DNA of 42,170 bases from Clostridia bacterium (GTDB taxonomy: Bacteria > Bacillota > Clostridia > Christensenellales > UBA3700), in contig CAAGRV010000200.1 of NCBI GenBank assembly GCA_900772745.1, positions 1-42,170 of the forward strand. Reading direction: 5' to 3'. The notes under the pieces were generated by a model. That model searched no databases and had not been told where the DNA came from. It saw nothing but the letters and a program-made list of their open reading frames with translations. Shown here piece after piece: positions 1 to 7,346 of the stretch. Position 1 is the first letter of the stretch. Each line of letters begins with the position of its first letter. The position numbers were made by a program, and so were the translations under genes.

Positions 1-37
1 CATAAAAGCGTGCTAAAATACACAATTTTACGGCTTT
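1..37 (-). terminator. Possible terminator of the tmRNA gene
   Basis: Just beyond the mature 3' end of ssrA the minus strand can fold as a stem of TAAAAT with ATTTTA (14-19 with 25-30), extended by AAAGC with GCTTT (33-37 with 5-9), and ends in a short run of four T. The interruption in the stem and the short T-run make it weak. Confidence 0.4.
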
Positions 38-44
38 TTGCATT

Positions 45-387
45 TGGTGGAGATGGCGGGAGTCGAACCCGCGTCCAAAAAAATTCTTACAAGGCTTTCT
101 ACATACTTAGTTTACTTTGGGTAGGTCTTTGGGGGAGTCAAAGCAACAAAGCTTCCACAAACAAGTCCCTTGTCTTGCAATGCGTTCGGGACGCTCCGCA
201 CTGCCCTTTTCCACTGGTTGATGCCGTATCTAAGTGCGTGGAGAACTTAGGCGACAGCTATGCTAATTAAGCAGCAATAGCAACTGTGTTATTTTTTGCG
301 TTTAAATTTATTTTCCGTTTTTACGAAGCCGAGCCTTCGGTATGCTTACCGTGTCGTCTGTTTCCCTGTCGAATCCGAAACATCCCC
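45..387 (-). ncRNA. ssrA: Transfer-messenger RNA (tmRNA)
   Basis: tmRNA rescues ribosomes stalled on broken mRNAs and tags the nascent peptide for proteolysis, working with SmpB. The 5' end on the minus strand begins GGGGATGTTTCGGATTCGAC, the diagnostic tmRNA start. The 3' end carries a tRNA-like T arm (GGTTCGACTCCC) and an encoded CCA at 45-47. The acceptor stem pairs GGGGATG (381-387) with CATCTCC, with one G-U pair. The length of 343 nt is normal for a one-piece tmRNA. A tag reading frame lies inside at 267-299. smpB is 2.3 kb upstream on the same strand. The ends are set by the acceptor stem and CCA. Confidence 0.97.
267..299 (-). other. tmRNA tag reading frame
   Basis: Reading the minus strand from the resume codon GCA (297-299) gives A-K-N-N-T-V-A-I-A-A and then TAA. 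This matches the Firmicutes pattern AKN...ALAA, with a hydrophobic C-terminus that ClpXP-type proteases recognise. The exact resume codon is inferred from the family pattern. Confidence 0.88.
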
Positions 388-412
388 ACGAGAGCACCGA
401 TTGGTGCGTGTT

Positions 413-439
413 TTTATAATATATGTTGTTGTTTGTCAA
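413..439 (-). promoter_or_regulatory. SigA-type promoter of ssrA
   Basis: The minus strand has a perfect TTGACA (434-439) and TATAAA (413-418) 15 bp apart, or TAAAAA at 17 bp. Initiation would fall near 405, giving a short 5' extension that contains the hairpin GCACC-AATC-GGTGC (394-407) before the mature end at 387. That extension would be removed by RNase P. The promoter starts directly after the metA stop codon, so ssrA need not depend on read-through. Confidence 0.7.
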
Positions 440-443
440 AATC

Positions 444-1358
444 CTATTTGATTTTGAGTATATCGTATGGTGTCACTTGATATACATAATAGTTGAGCCA
501 GTTGTAGAACAGCAAGTTGGCGGTGGACTTCCATTTCATGTCGATTTTGCGAATATCTCTGCCCACAAAATAGTTGAATGGTGGCTCGATGTCCAAGCCC
601 TTGTCCTTGTCACGGAGGTACTCGTTGCGGAGTGTTTCTCTGTCGTACTCGCTGTGTCCCATAAAGAAAAATTTGCGATTGTCACGGCTCTTGACAATGC
701 TATAACCACAATCATCGCCATAAGCAAGCGGTTTGAGAAGTGGATTTTGTCTGATTTCTTCATCGTTGACAGCTGTGTGGCGTGACATTGGAATATAAAT
801 GGTGTCGTCCATACCTTTGAGCAACAATTCCTTGGCGTCGCACGCCGTGTTGCTACACACTCCGAACAGCTTTTTGTCGAGGTCGTGTTTGCCTATGCCA
901 TAGTGATAATATAGCCCTGCTTGCGCTCCCCAACAAATATAAATGGTCGAAGTGACGTTGGTTTCACAAAAATCCATAATCTTGGTCAACTCTTGCCAAT
1001 AAGCAACTTCCTCGAAAGCCATTTGTTCGACAGGAGCGCCCGTGATGAGCATTCCGTCGAATTTTTGGTCTTTGATTTGCTCGAATGACTTGTAGAATTT
1101 TTCCATATGTTCGAGTGAAGTATGGCGTGATTGATAACTTTCCATACCCACCAAAGTGATTTCTATCTGAAGTGGAGAATTGCCCAAAAGTCGCATGAGT
1201 TGAGTTTCGGTGTCTATTTTGGTTGGCATCAAGTTGACAATACCTATCTTGATAGGTCTGATATCTTGCTTGGCTGCTCTCGCCTCAGGCATAACGAATA
1301 TTCGCTCTTTGGTCAGCACTTGGAATGCTGGCAATGATTTTGGAATGACTATTGGCAT
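444..1358 (-). CDS. metA: Homoserine O-acetyltransferase, MetA/HTS family
   Basis: Activates the hydroxyl of homoserine with an acyl-CoA, the committing step of methionine synthesis in the cytoplasm. The 304 residues match the usual MetA length. The catalytic cysteine is C142 in YICWGAQAGL, and H235 and E237 lie in GHSEYD, the E. coli MetA positions. Residue 111 is glutamate (GAPVEQM); in this family Glu at 111 goes with acetyl-CoA use and Gly with succinyl-CoA use. Acetyl specificity fits the O-acetylhomoserine sulfhydrylase gene directly upstream. An AGGAG ribosome site precedes the ATG. It is the last gene of smpB-metY-metA, with the ssrA promoter immediately after. Confidence 0.95.
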   Translation of the reverse strand: MPIVIPKSLPAFQVLTKERIFVMPEARAAKQDIRPIKIGIVNLMPTKIDTETQLMRLLGNSPLQIEITLVGMESYQSRHTSLEHMEKFYKSFEQIKDQKFDGMLITGAPVEQMAFEEVAYWQELTKIMDFCETNVTSTIYICWGAQAGLYYHYGIGKHDLDKKLFGVCSNTACDAKELLLKGMDDTIYIPMSRHTAVNDEEIRQNPLLKPLAYGDDCGYSIVKSRDNRKFFFMGHSEYDRETLRNEYLRDKDKGLDIEPPFNYFVGRDIRKIDMKWKSTANLLFYNWLNYYVYQVTPYDILKIK

Positions 1359-1374
1359 ATTTTTCTCCTTTGTT

Positions 1375-2643
1375 TTATGCTTTCAATGCTTGGTCTAGGT
1401 CTGCGATAAGGTCCTCGACGTCCTCAATACCTACCGACAATCTGATAAGGTTGTCCTTGATACCGCAATCAACGAGTTGGGCGTCGGTAAGTTGTCTGTG
1501 AGTGGTGCTGGCTGGGTGCAAAACACAAGTTCTTGCATCGGCTACGTGAGTAACAATCTTGGCAAGTTGGAGATTCTTCATCACCTTGTTTGCTCCTGCT
1601 CTGCCGCCCTTAGCACCGAAAGTCATCATACCGCCAAAGCCTTTGCCTACATAATATTTGCTGGCAAGCGCATAGCTTGGATCTGACTCCAATCCGCAAT
1701 ATCTTACCCATTCTACATTTGGATTGGACTCCAAAAAATGAGCAATTTTGAGTGCGTTGGAGCTGTGTCTTTCCATTCTGAGGTGCAAAGTTTCACAACC
1801 TAGGTTGGTCAAAAATGCGTTGAATGGACTCATTGTTGTGCCAAGGTCACGGAGAAGTTGGACTCTTGCTTTGACAACAAAAGCCTTGTTGCCACAATCT
1901 CTTTGATAAACCATACCGTGATAGCTCTCGTCAGGCTCGTTGAACATTGGGTATCTTGGGTTGCCAGTGAAGTCAAAATTGCCCCCGTCAACAATCATAC
2001 CGCCCACACAAGTTGCGTGTCCGTCGATATATTTGGTGGTAGAGTGGATTACTACGTTCACGCCCCAATCAAGTGGTCTGCACAAAATTGGAGTCGCCAA
2101 AGTGTTGTCCACATATACCAAAATACCGTATTTTTTACCAATGCCCACGAACTTGTCAAAGTCGAAAATAGTCATAGCTGGATTGGCAACTGTTTCGCCA
2201 AAAATAACCTTGGTCTTGTCGTCAATGAGCTTTTCGATTTCTTCAGCTGACGCCTCTGGGTCTACAAAACGAGTGTCAATGCCCATACGGCGGAGAGTAA
2301 CGTTGAGTAGGTTGAAAGTACCGCCATAAATCTTGTTGACAGCGATAATGTTGTCACCTGCATTGCACACATTGAGCACGGCAAGAAGTGATGCGGCTTG
2401 ACCAGAAGAAGTCGCAAGCGCTCCAACACCGCCTTCCAATATGGCAATCTTGTCTTCGAAAGCGTTGACAGTTGGGTTGCCAAGACGAGTGTACATAAAG
2501 CCTGGGTCTTTTAGGTCGAACACGTCAGCAAGTTGCTCAGGTGTTTCGTAAGCGAAAGTTGTGCTTTGGTAGAGTGGCAAAACTCTTGCTTCGCCATTCT
2601 TTGGAGTGTAGCCTGCTTGAATACAATTGGTATCTATTTTCAT
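1375..2643 (-). CDS. metY: O-acetylhomoserine sulfhydrylase (aminocarboxypropyltransferase)
   Basis: A PLP enzyme that makes homocysteine from O-acetylhomoserine and sulfide, bypassing cystathionine. The 422 residues match the MetY subgroup, which is longer than MetB/MetC/MetZ. The PLP lysine is K204 in HSTTKYIDGH; the cofactor-ring aspartate is D179 in VYVDNTLATP; the SSGQAA segment near residues 79-84 binds phosphate. The ATG is preceded by AAAGGAG. It sits 16 bp upstream of metA and 12 bp downstream of smpB, so all three are probably co-transcribed. Cystathionine gamma-synthase is less likely because of length and the MetA partner. Confidence 0.94.
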   Translation of the reverse strand: MKIDTNCIQAGYTPKNGEARVLPLYQSTTFAYETPEQLADVFDLKDPGFMYTRLGNPTVNAFEDKIAILEGGVGALATSSGQAASLLAVLNVCNAGDNIIAVNKIYGGTFNLLNVTLRRMGIDTRFVDPEASAEEIEKLIDDKTKVIFGETVANPAMTIFDFDKFVGIGKKYGILVYVDNTLATPILCRPLDWGVNVVIHSTTKYIDGHATCVGGMIVDGGNFDFTGNPRYPMFNEPDESYHGMVYQRDCGNKAFVVKARVQLLRDLGTTMSPFNAFLTNLGCETLHLRMERHSSNALKIAHFLESNPNVEWVRYCGLESDPSYALASKYYVGKGFGGMMTFGAKGGRAGANKVMKNLQLAKIVTHVADARTCVLHPASTTHRQLTDAQLVDCGIKDNLIRLSVGIEDVEDLIADLDQALKA

Positions 2644-2655
2644 ATCTGTTCTCCT

Positions 2656-3117
2656 TTATCTAGCATTGTATTGTTTTATTTGTCTGTCCAAGTCACGCTT
2701 GGTTTGTTTTTCTGCAATCGAATTGCGTTTGTCGTGCAACTCTTTACCTTTGGCAAGTCCTACTTCCACCTTGACAAGTCCTTGTTTGAAGTAGACTTTG
2801 GTTGGCACGAGCGTAAAGCCCTTTTGGGTAACATAGCCACGAAGTTTGTTGATTTCTTTTTTGTTCATCAACAATTTGCGGTTGCGCTTGGCGTCGGTGT
2901 TGAAAAAACTGCCTTTTTCGTATGGACGAATATGAGCATTGACCAACCACATTTCGCCGTCGACAATCGTGCAAAAGCTGTCTTTGATATTGATATGCCC
3001 TTGTCTTATGGACTTGACTTCACTGCCAACCAAAACAATGCCTGCCTCAATCGTGTCTTCGATGAAGTAGTCAAAGTATGCTTTTTTGTTGTTCTCGATA
3101 ATCTTTATGTTGTCCAT
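2656..3117 (-). CDS. smpB: SsrA-binding protein SmpB
   Basis: Binds the tRNA-like part of tmRNA and delivers it to stalled ribosomes. The 153 residues are the full family length. The N-terminus (ENNKKAYFDYFIEDTIEAGI) and the VGSEVKSIRQG segment are typical, and GKELHDKR plus a basic C-terminal tail would enter the mRNA channel. The family alignment fixes the first ATG as the start, yet there is no Shine-Dalgarno sequence. A good -10 box ends only 7 nt before the ATG, so the message may be leaderless. The partner ssrA lies downstream beyond metY and metA. Confidence 0.97.
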   Translation of the reverse strand: MDNIKIIENNKKAYFDYFIEDTIEAGIVLVGSEVKSIRQGHINIKDSFCTIVDGEMWLVNAHIRPYEKGSFFNTDAKRNRKLLMNKKEINKLRGYVTQKGFTLVPTKVYFKQGLVKVEVGLAKGKELHDKRNSIAEKQTKRDLDRQIKQYNAR

Positions 3118-3124
3118 ATTATTT

Positions 3125-3153
3125 ATTATATACTTTTTTGTATCTTTTGACTA
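3125..3153 (-). promoter_or_regulatory. Promoter of smpB-metY-metA
   Basis: On the minus strand TAGTCA (3148-3153), a 17-bp spacer and TATAAT (3125-3130). The predicted start at about 3117-3118 coincides with the smpB ATG, and no ribosome binding site is present. Confidence 0.6.
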
Positions 3154-3192
3154 GATATATTCAATATTTTGTTGAGATTTTTCTATTTTTCC

Positions 3193-3226
3193 CAAACAAA
3201 AAGCCCTTCCACTGGGTGAAAGGGCT
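3193..3226 (-). terminator. Rho-independent terminator of secG
   Basis: The minus strand folds AAGGGCT (3220-3226) against AGCCCTT (3202-3208) with further pairing inside, then TTTTTGTTT. It closes secG and separates it from the smpB promoter. Confidence 0.85.
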
Positions 3227-3251
3227 GATAGTTGGTTAGGTCAATCTTCTA

Positions 3252-3548
3252 TTATTTCTCCAAAAATGTAATGAAGAATAAAATAGATATTACCAAAAAC
3301 AAAACTCCCATAACAATAGTAAGTTTGCGAAGAATACTTTCTTTGGATTTTGCTTTGTTCTTTCCAGCATAGGTATCAGTCTCTTGTCCACCGATTACGC
3401 CGATATTGTTGTTGGTTCCTTTTTGCATCATGATTATAACGATAGCAGCCACACTCACCAAAGCCATAAGAATTTGTAGTGTTGGTCTGAGCCAGTTGGT
3501 AACTTCTACTGGTATCAAAGCTGCTGATAGAATACTCATAAATTTCAT
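3252..3548 (-). CDS. secG: Protein-export membrane protein SecG
   Basis: A small accessory subunit of the SecYEG translocon in the cytoplasmic membrane. The 98 residues contain two membrane segments (about 22-41 and 75-95) joined by a cytoplasmic loop with the family stretch MMQKGTNNN. GGAGG lies 10 nt before the ATG. The gene is followed by its own terminator. In many Firmicutes secG stands before rnr, smpB and ssrA; here rnr is missing from that set. I see no convincing -35 box upstream. Confidence 0.93.
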   Translation of the reverse strand: MKFMSILSAALIPVEVTNWLRPTLQILMALVSVAAIVIIMMQKGTNNNIGVIGGQETDTYAGKNKAKSKESILRKLTIVMGVLFLVISILFFITFLEK

Positions 3549-3606
3549 CTATAACAATCCTCCATTTTTTGATTGCGCAAATATAATAACATAACACAAG
3601 TCAAAT

Positions 3607-3635
3607 TTCAACTGTTTTGAGCTATTTTTTATAAT
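3607..3635 (+). promoter_or_regulatory. Possible promoter of the ferritin-like gene
   Basis: TATAAT at 3630-3635 lies 17 bp after a poor -35 (TTCAAC, 3607-3612). The leader to the ATG at 3709 would be about 67 nt. Confidence 0.4.
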
Positions 3636-3708
3636 TTTGCCCTATATATCAAAATTCACACTTACCTACTATGCCGAATATCATAAACAAAAAGCCCAAG
3701 GAGATATT

Positions 3709-4206
3709 ATGAAAGACTTCCAATATGCCCTATCTTCCCCCTATCCTGCCGTCACAGGCAAGCTCACTCCCAAAGAAATCGCACCGCTTGTCAATGACTA
3801 TTCAGGCAGAATGGGCGAAACAACCGCCATACTCCAATACATATACCAACACTATATTTTGGACAGCTCCCACCCTGACATTGCTCACGCTTTGGAACAA
3901 GTAGCCATCGTCGAAATGCGCCACCACGAATTGTTGGGCAAAGTGCTTGCCCAATCAGGCACCGACCCGCTCATTGCATCACGGACTTGCTTTTGGTCAG
4001 GAAGTAGTCTGAACTATTGTAAGAGCCTACCCCAAATGCTCTCCAACAATATATGCGCCGAAAAGCTAGCTATAGCCAACTATCGCCGTTCTTTGCACCA
4101 AATATCCAACCCAAGCCTAATCGCCCTTGTCGAAAGAATTGTCCAAGATGAAGAGTGTCATATCGCCGTTTTCGAGCAATTACTAGGAGAAGTAAACAAC
4201 AAATAA
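3709..4206 (+). CDS. Ferritin-like diiron protein
   Basis: A 165-residue four-helix-bundle protein with a full set of dimetal ligands: E37 (GRMGETTA), E69 and H72 (VEMRHH), E118 (CAEKLA), E148 and H151 (DEECH). That is the rubrerythrin/ferritin-like arrangement. There is no rubredoxin domain, so it is not a classical rubrerythrin. Peroxide or oxygen defence or metal handling is likely, but the substrate cannot be read from sequence. I chose the ATG at 3709 because AAGGAG stands directly before it; an in-frame start at 3637 has no such site and adds non-family residues. It is one of the few plus-strand genes in the first half and is probably monocistronic. Confidence 0.85.
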   Translation: MKDFQYALSSPYPAVTGKLTPKEIAPLVNDYSGRMGETTAILQYIYQHYILDSSHPDIAHALEQVAIVEMRHHELLGKVLAQSGTDPLIASRTCFWSGSSLNYCKSLPQMLSNNICAEKLAIANYRRSLHQISNPSLIALVERIVQDEECHIAVFEQLLGEVNNK

Positions 4207-4217
4207 TTGCCAAAAAG

Positions 4218-4233
4218 TCGATACATATCGAGA
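4218..4233. repeat. Palindromic word TCGATACATATCGA
   Basis: A near-perfect palindrome 12 bp after the ferritin-like stop codon. It belongs to a family of similar words seen also at about 7187, 15454, 22535, 24808 and 42127 (see findings). Function unknown. Confidence 0.5.
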
Positions 4234-4245
4234 AAAATAAAATGA

Positions 4246-4268
4246 TACAAGAGATTGTAGCGTTTTTT
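4246..4268 (+). terminator. Weak terminator after the ferritin-like gene
   Basis: TACAA-GAGA-TTGTA (4246-4259) is followed by GCG and six T. The stem is short. Confidence 0.35.
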
Positions 4269-4359
4269 ATTTGAGGTTTTTTGTATAACAGGCAACTGGG
4301 TAGCTAATGTTGATATATCCATATTGCCCCCTATTTGCGACAGCAACTATCCTTGTAGA

Positions 4360-4508
4360 AGACTGCCCCTTAGACAAGGGGAAGTGGCTAGTTGGAACGA
4401 ATGTGGAAACTAGACGATAGGGATTGTTAAGATGACTTTCTTATCCCCTCAGTTTTGCTTCCGTTACCACTAACGTAAAACAGCTCCCCTTACCATAAGG
4501 GGCGCTCG
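4360..4508. repeat. Hairpin-rich palindromic element, possible MITE or REP-like repeat
   Basis: About 150 bp bounded by two similar hairpins in inverted orientation: CCCCTT-agac-AAGGGG (4366-4381) and CCCCTTA-cca-TAAGGGG (4486-4502). Inside are CTAGTT...AACTAG (4388-4413) and GTTTT..GTTA-ccac-TAAC..AAAAC (4452-4481). No reading frame of note runs through it. The layout resembles the small non-coding palindromic elements scattered in Clostridia genomes. A structured RNA is the alternative. The flanking parts of this 468-bp gap (4207-4359, 4509-4622) hold nothing else that I recognise. Confidence 0.55.
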
Positions 4509-4622
4509 CAATACGGATAATTTCCGCTTCGCTCAAATAACACTTTGAGACCTTTTTAATTTGATTAGATTGAATTGGGCGCTCTTTTTAGCGGTTGTTG
4601 TTGGCAAGCTATTCATTCGATT

Positions 4623-4655
4623 GTATCAAAAAAGCCGTAGCGGTCGCCACGGCTT
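4623..4655 (-). terminator. Terminator of the phosphoglucomutase gene
   Basis: The minus strand reads AAGCCGTGGCGACCGCTACG and onward, a GC-rich stem of about 10 bp (4633-4653), followed by TTTTTT. Confidence 0.88.
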
Positions 4656-4674
4656 GGGTTGTTGGTTGTATTGA

Positions 4675-6420
4675 TTAGTCAATCATACTTTCGATTGCTT
4701 GCAAAATCTCTGCGTTCTTGCTCTCGGATTTTGCTTTGGAATCAGATACGGTAGAAACGTAGATTTTGAGCTTTGGCTCTGTGCCACTTGGTCTTACACA
4801 AGCCCACTCGTCGTTGCCAAGATCCCACTTCACAACGTTTGCCTTAGGTAGCTCAACTGTGCTCTCGCTGCCGTCTGCCAACCACATTTTGCCTACGTTG
4901 AGATCGGCCTTGGACACAACCTTGACTCCTGCAAGCTCTTGGATATTGCTGTCACGGAAAGATTGCATAATCTTTGCCATTTTGTCCATGCCGTCTAGAC
5001 CTTTGAACACGATAGATTTGCTCTTTTCTACAAAGTAGCCATACTTGTCGAACAAGCTGACCAACTTGTCATATAGTCCTACGCCAATGCTGGTATAGTA
5101 ACATACCATTTCGGCAAACAACATACTTGCAACAACTGCGTCCTTATCTCTGGCGTGAGTGCCTGATAGATAACCATAGCTCTCTTCATAACCGAACAAG
5201 AAAGTGCTCTCGCCGTTAGTTTCCCATTCCTTAATCTTTTCGCCGATGAACTTGAAACCTGTGAGCACGTCATAAACTCTTACGCCATAGTTGCGGGCGA
5301 TACGATCTGCAAGGTGGGTGGTAACAATAGTCTTGACTACTGCTGGATTGGCTGGCATTGTGCCGTTTTGGGTGTGGCGCATCAATATGTAATCCATAAG
5401 CATTGCGCCAATTTGGTTGCCATTGAGCAAAATAAATTGACCTTGGTTGTCACGGATTGCGATACCCATGCGGTCTGCGTCCGGGTCTGTGCCGATGACA
5501 ATATCACTGCCAAGTTTGTTGGCAAGCTCAATACCCATGCTTAGCGCCTCAGGCTGTTCTGGGTTGGGAACTGATACGGTAGAAAACTCTGTGTCAGGAT
5601 ATTTTTGCTCTTCGACTACGTTCACTTTGATACCCATTCTGCCAAGGATAGCTGTCACTGGCTTGAAACCTGTGCCGTGGATTGGGCTGTAAACGATTTT
5701 GATTGAGCCACCCACTTGCTTAACTGCCTGTGGAGATAGGCTGAGCTTTTCGATTGCCTTGAAGTATTCTTCGTCAACGCTCTTGCCCACGAGTGTAATA
5801 TTGGACGACAATGCAAAATTGTCCTTGCCATAAAAATCTCTTCTGTCTGTGAGCAAACTATCTTGCTTTGCGATGCCAAAATAGTCGGCTTTGGAGATAA
5901 AGTCAACTACCACTGCGGTTGCCTCAGGCGACATTTGCGCTCCGTCTTCGCCATAAACTTTGTAGCCGTTGTACTCTTTTGGGTTGTGGCTGGCGGTAAT
6001 CATTACGCCTGCGATTGCTCCAAAATGTCTGACTGCAAAAGAACACATTGGCACTGGGCGAACGTCCTCGAACATTTTGACGTTGATACCCATTGCGCCA
6101 AGCACTCTAGCTGTGGTGAGTGCGAACTCGAAAGACTGGCGACGTGTGTCGTAAGAGATGACTACTCCACGCTCCATTTCTGCCTTGCCAAGGCTTTGGA
6201 TATATTGACCAAGTCCAAGGCTTGCACGAGCAACAGTATAAACGTTCATATTGCTGATGCCCATTGCGATTGTGCCACGCATACCTGCCGTACCGAATGC
6301 AAGTGGCAAGGTAAATCTTTCTTTGATTTCCTTTTCATCACTGGCAATGCTCTCTAGCTCTGCAAGGTACTGACTGTCTACATTTGCTTTCCAATAATCA
6401 TAATTTTGTCTAAAATCCAT
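4675..6420 (-). CDS. pgcA: Phosphoglucomutase/phosphomannomutase, PgcA type
   Basis: Interconverts glucose-1-phosphate and glucose-6-phosphate, supplying sugar nucleotides for envelope and storage polymers. The 581 residues match the long PgcA class. The four hallmarks are present in order: the active-site serine loop ITASHNPKEYNG (phosphoserine near residue 142), the metal loop GTDPDADRMG, the sugar loop FGYEESYGYL and the phosphate-binding loop RPSGTEPKLKIY. A GTG two codons upstream is possible, but it overlaps the AGGAG site that serves the ATG at 6420. It has its own extended -10 promoter and terminator and is thus probably monocistronic. It is not GlmM, which is shorter and has a different serine loop. 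Confidence 0.93.
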   Translation of the reverse strand: MDFRQNYDYWKANVDSQYLAELESIASDEKEIKERFTLPLAFGTAGMRGTIAMGISNMNVYTVARASLGLGQYIQSLGKAEMERGVVISYDTRRQSFEFALTTARVLGAMGINVKMFEDVRPVPMCSFAVRHFGAIAGVMITASHNPKEYNGYKVYGEDGAQMSPEATAVVVDFISKADYFGIAKQDSLLTDRRDFYGKDNFALSSNITLVGKSVDEEYFKAIEKLSLSPQAVKQVGGSIKIVYSPIHGTGFKPVTAILGRMGIKVNVVEEQKYPDTEFSTVSVPNPEQPEALSMGIELANKLGSDIVIGTDPDADRMGIAIRDNQGQFILLNGNQIGAMLMDYILMRHTQNGTMPANPAVVKTIVTTHLADRIARNYGVRVYDVLTGFKFIGEKIKEWETNGESTFLFGYEESYGYLSGTHARDKDAVVASMLFAEMVCYYTSIGVGLYDKLVSLFDKYGYFVEKSKSIVFKGLDGMDKMAKIMQSFRDSNIQELAGVKVVSKADLNVGKMWLADGSESTVELPKANVVKWDLGNDEWACVRPSGTEPKLKIYVSTVSDSKAKSESKNAEILQAIESMID

Positions 6421-6455
6421 AATCACTCCTATATAGATACGATAAATACGACTTG

Positions 6456-6485
6456 ATTATAGCATAAATATATATCAAAAAACAA
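6456..6485 (-). promoter_or_regulatory. Extended -10 promoter of pgcA
   Basis: TGCTATAAT on the minus strand (TATAAT at 6456-6461) is a full extended -10 box. TTGTTT (6480-6485) lies 18 bp upstream. The 5' leader would be about 28 nt and carries AGGAG. Confidence 0.75.
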
Positions 6486-6493
6486 TAATTTTG

Positions 6494-7318
6494 CTATTTT
6501 AGAACGGAAATTTTTCCACGAGTTGGCTTGTAATAATCTTCCCTGATTTTTTGCTGACCGACAAGTTGTCCCCTCAAATATTTTTTGCGAACTGCCATAG
6601 TGTGATAGCCTTGTTTCTCTTGCCTTGTCACTACGAACTTGTTTTCGCCGTCTTCTTGCACTTCGCCAAGCCCTTCTAAGCTGTCCACATATTCGACCTC
6701 GGGAGCGGTGGCGGGCAAATATTCTATCACCGAACTCTCTATCTCAAAAGTGTATGGCGTAGGTTGGGTGTAAATATCGAACACAATATGCTTGTCCTTG
6801 ACATAGCCGTTGACAATCACCGCAAATGGACTGTCGTTGAGCAAAATCATATCAATATAATCACTCACGGTTGCGTCTTGGCTAAGCTCACAATATGACG
6901 ATGGCAAGGAGTGATTGACCACGTGACTTACTTCAAGCCCTGCCCTTATCCAAGCATTGTACAAGGTGGTGGACACTTGACAAACTCCACCGCCTACACC
7001 GTCGACATACTCGCCGTACAAGATGACTTTGGCATTTTGATAGCCACGCTCTGCCGTCCGCTCGCCTACAATTTGGTTGAAACTTAGCTCTTCTCCACTG
7101 CCTACTACCCGCCAACAAAAGTTGTTGGTGGCGAGCGCTACATTATGACTTCTCGATGGAGAAGAAGTCTCGAAACTGGTCGAAAAAGTCGATACGTGTT
7201 GAGTTTTTGGTGAAAAAATATGCCCACTCACCAAACTTGTTGGTGCGTTGGACAATCCAAAAAATAGCGTGCAAAGTGCACATATAAATATCACCACCAC
7301 ATATCTAAAACCTTTCAC
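6494..7318 (-). CDS. VanW family protein, secreted or membrane-anchored
   Basis: A 274-residue protein with an N-terminal membrane segment (about 5-24) and a VanW domain. The domain shows the family stretches GEELSFNQIVGERT, GGGVCQVSTTLYNA and RAGLEVSHVVNHSLPSSYC. VanW proteins are cell-surface proteins of unsettled function; most in Clostridia are not involved in vancomycin resistance. Here it is the last gene of tilS-hpt-cca-rmuC-PHP-vanW. The start is a GTG without a clear ribosome site, so the exact N-terminus is uncertain. The C-terminal 80 residues (after about 195) lie outside the recognisable domain. Confidence 0.85.
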   Translation of the reverse strand: MKGFRYVVVIFICALCTLFFGLSNAPTSLVSGHIFSPKTQHVSTFSTSFETSSPSRSHNVALATNNFCWRVVGSGEELSFNQIVGERTAERGYQNAKVILYGEYVDGVGGGVCQVSTTLYNAWIRAGLEVSHVVNHSLPSSYCELSQDATVSDYIDMILLNDSPFAVIVNGYVKDKHIVFDIYTQPTPYTFEIESSVIEYLPATAPEVEYVDSLEGLGEVQEDGENKFVVTRQEKQGYHTMAVRKKYLRGQLVGQQKIREDYYKPTRGKISVLK

Positions 7319-7346
7319 AAGGCTAGTATGTGTATAAGATAGAATT

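Noticed and set aside
394..407. Hairpin GCACC-AATC-GGTGC as a metA terminator
   Set aside because: No T-run follows on the minus strand and it lies within the expected 5' extension of tmRNA.
4675..6420. Phosphomutase as glmM, the missing partner of cdaA
   Set aside because: 581 residues and the PgcA-type serine loop point to phosphoglucomutase, and it lies 21 kb from cdaA.
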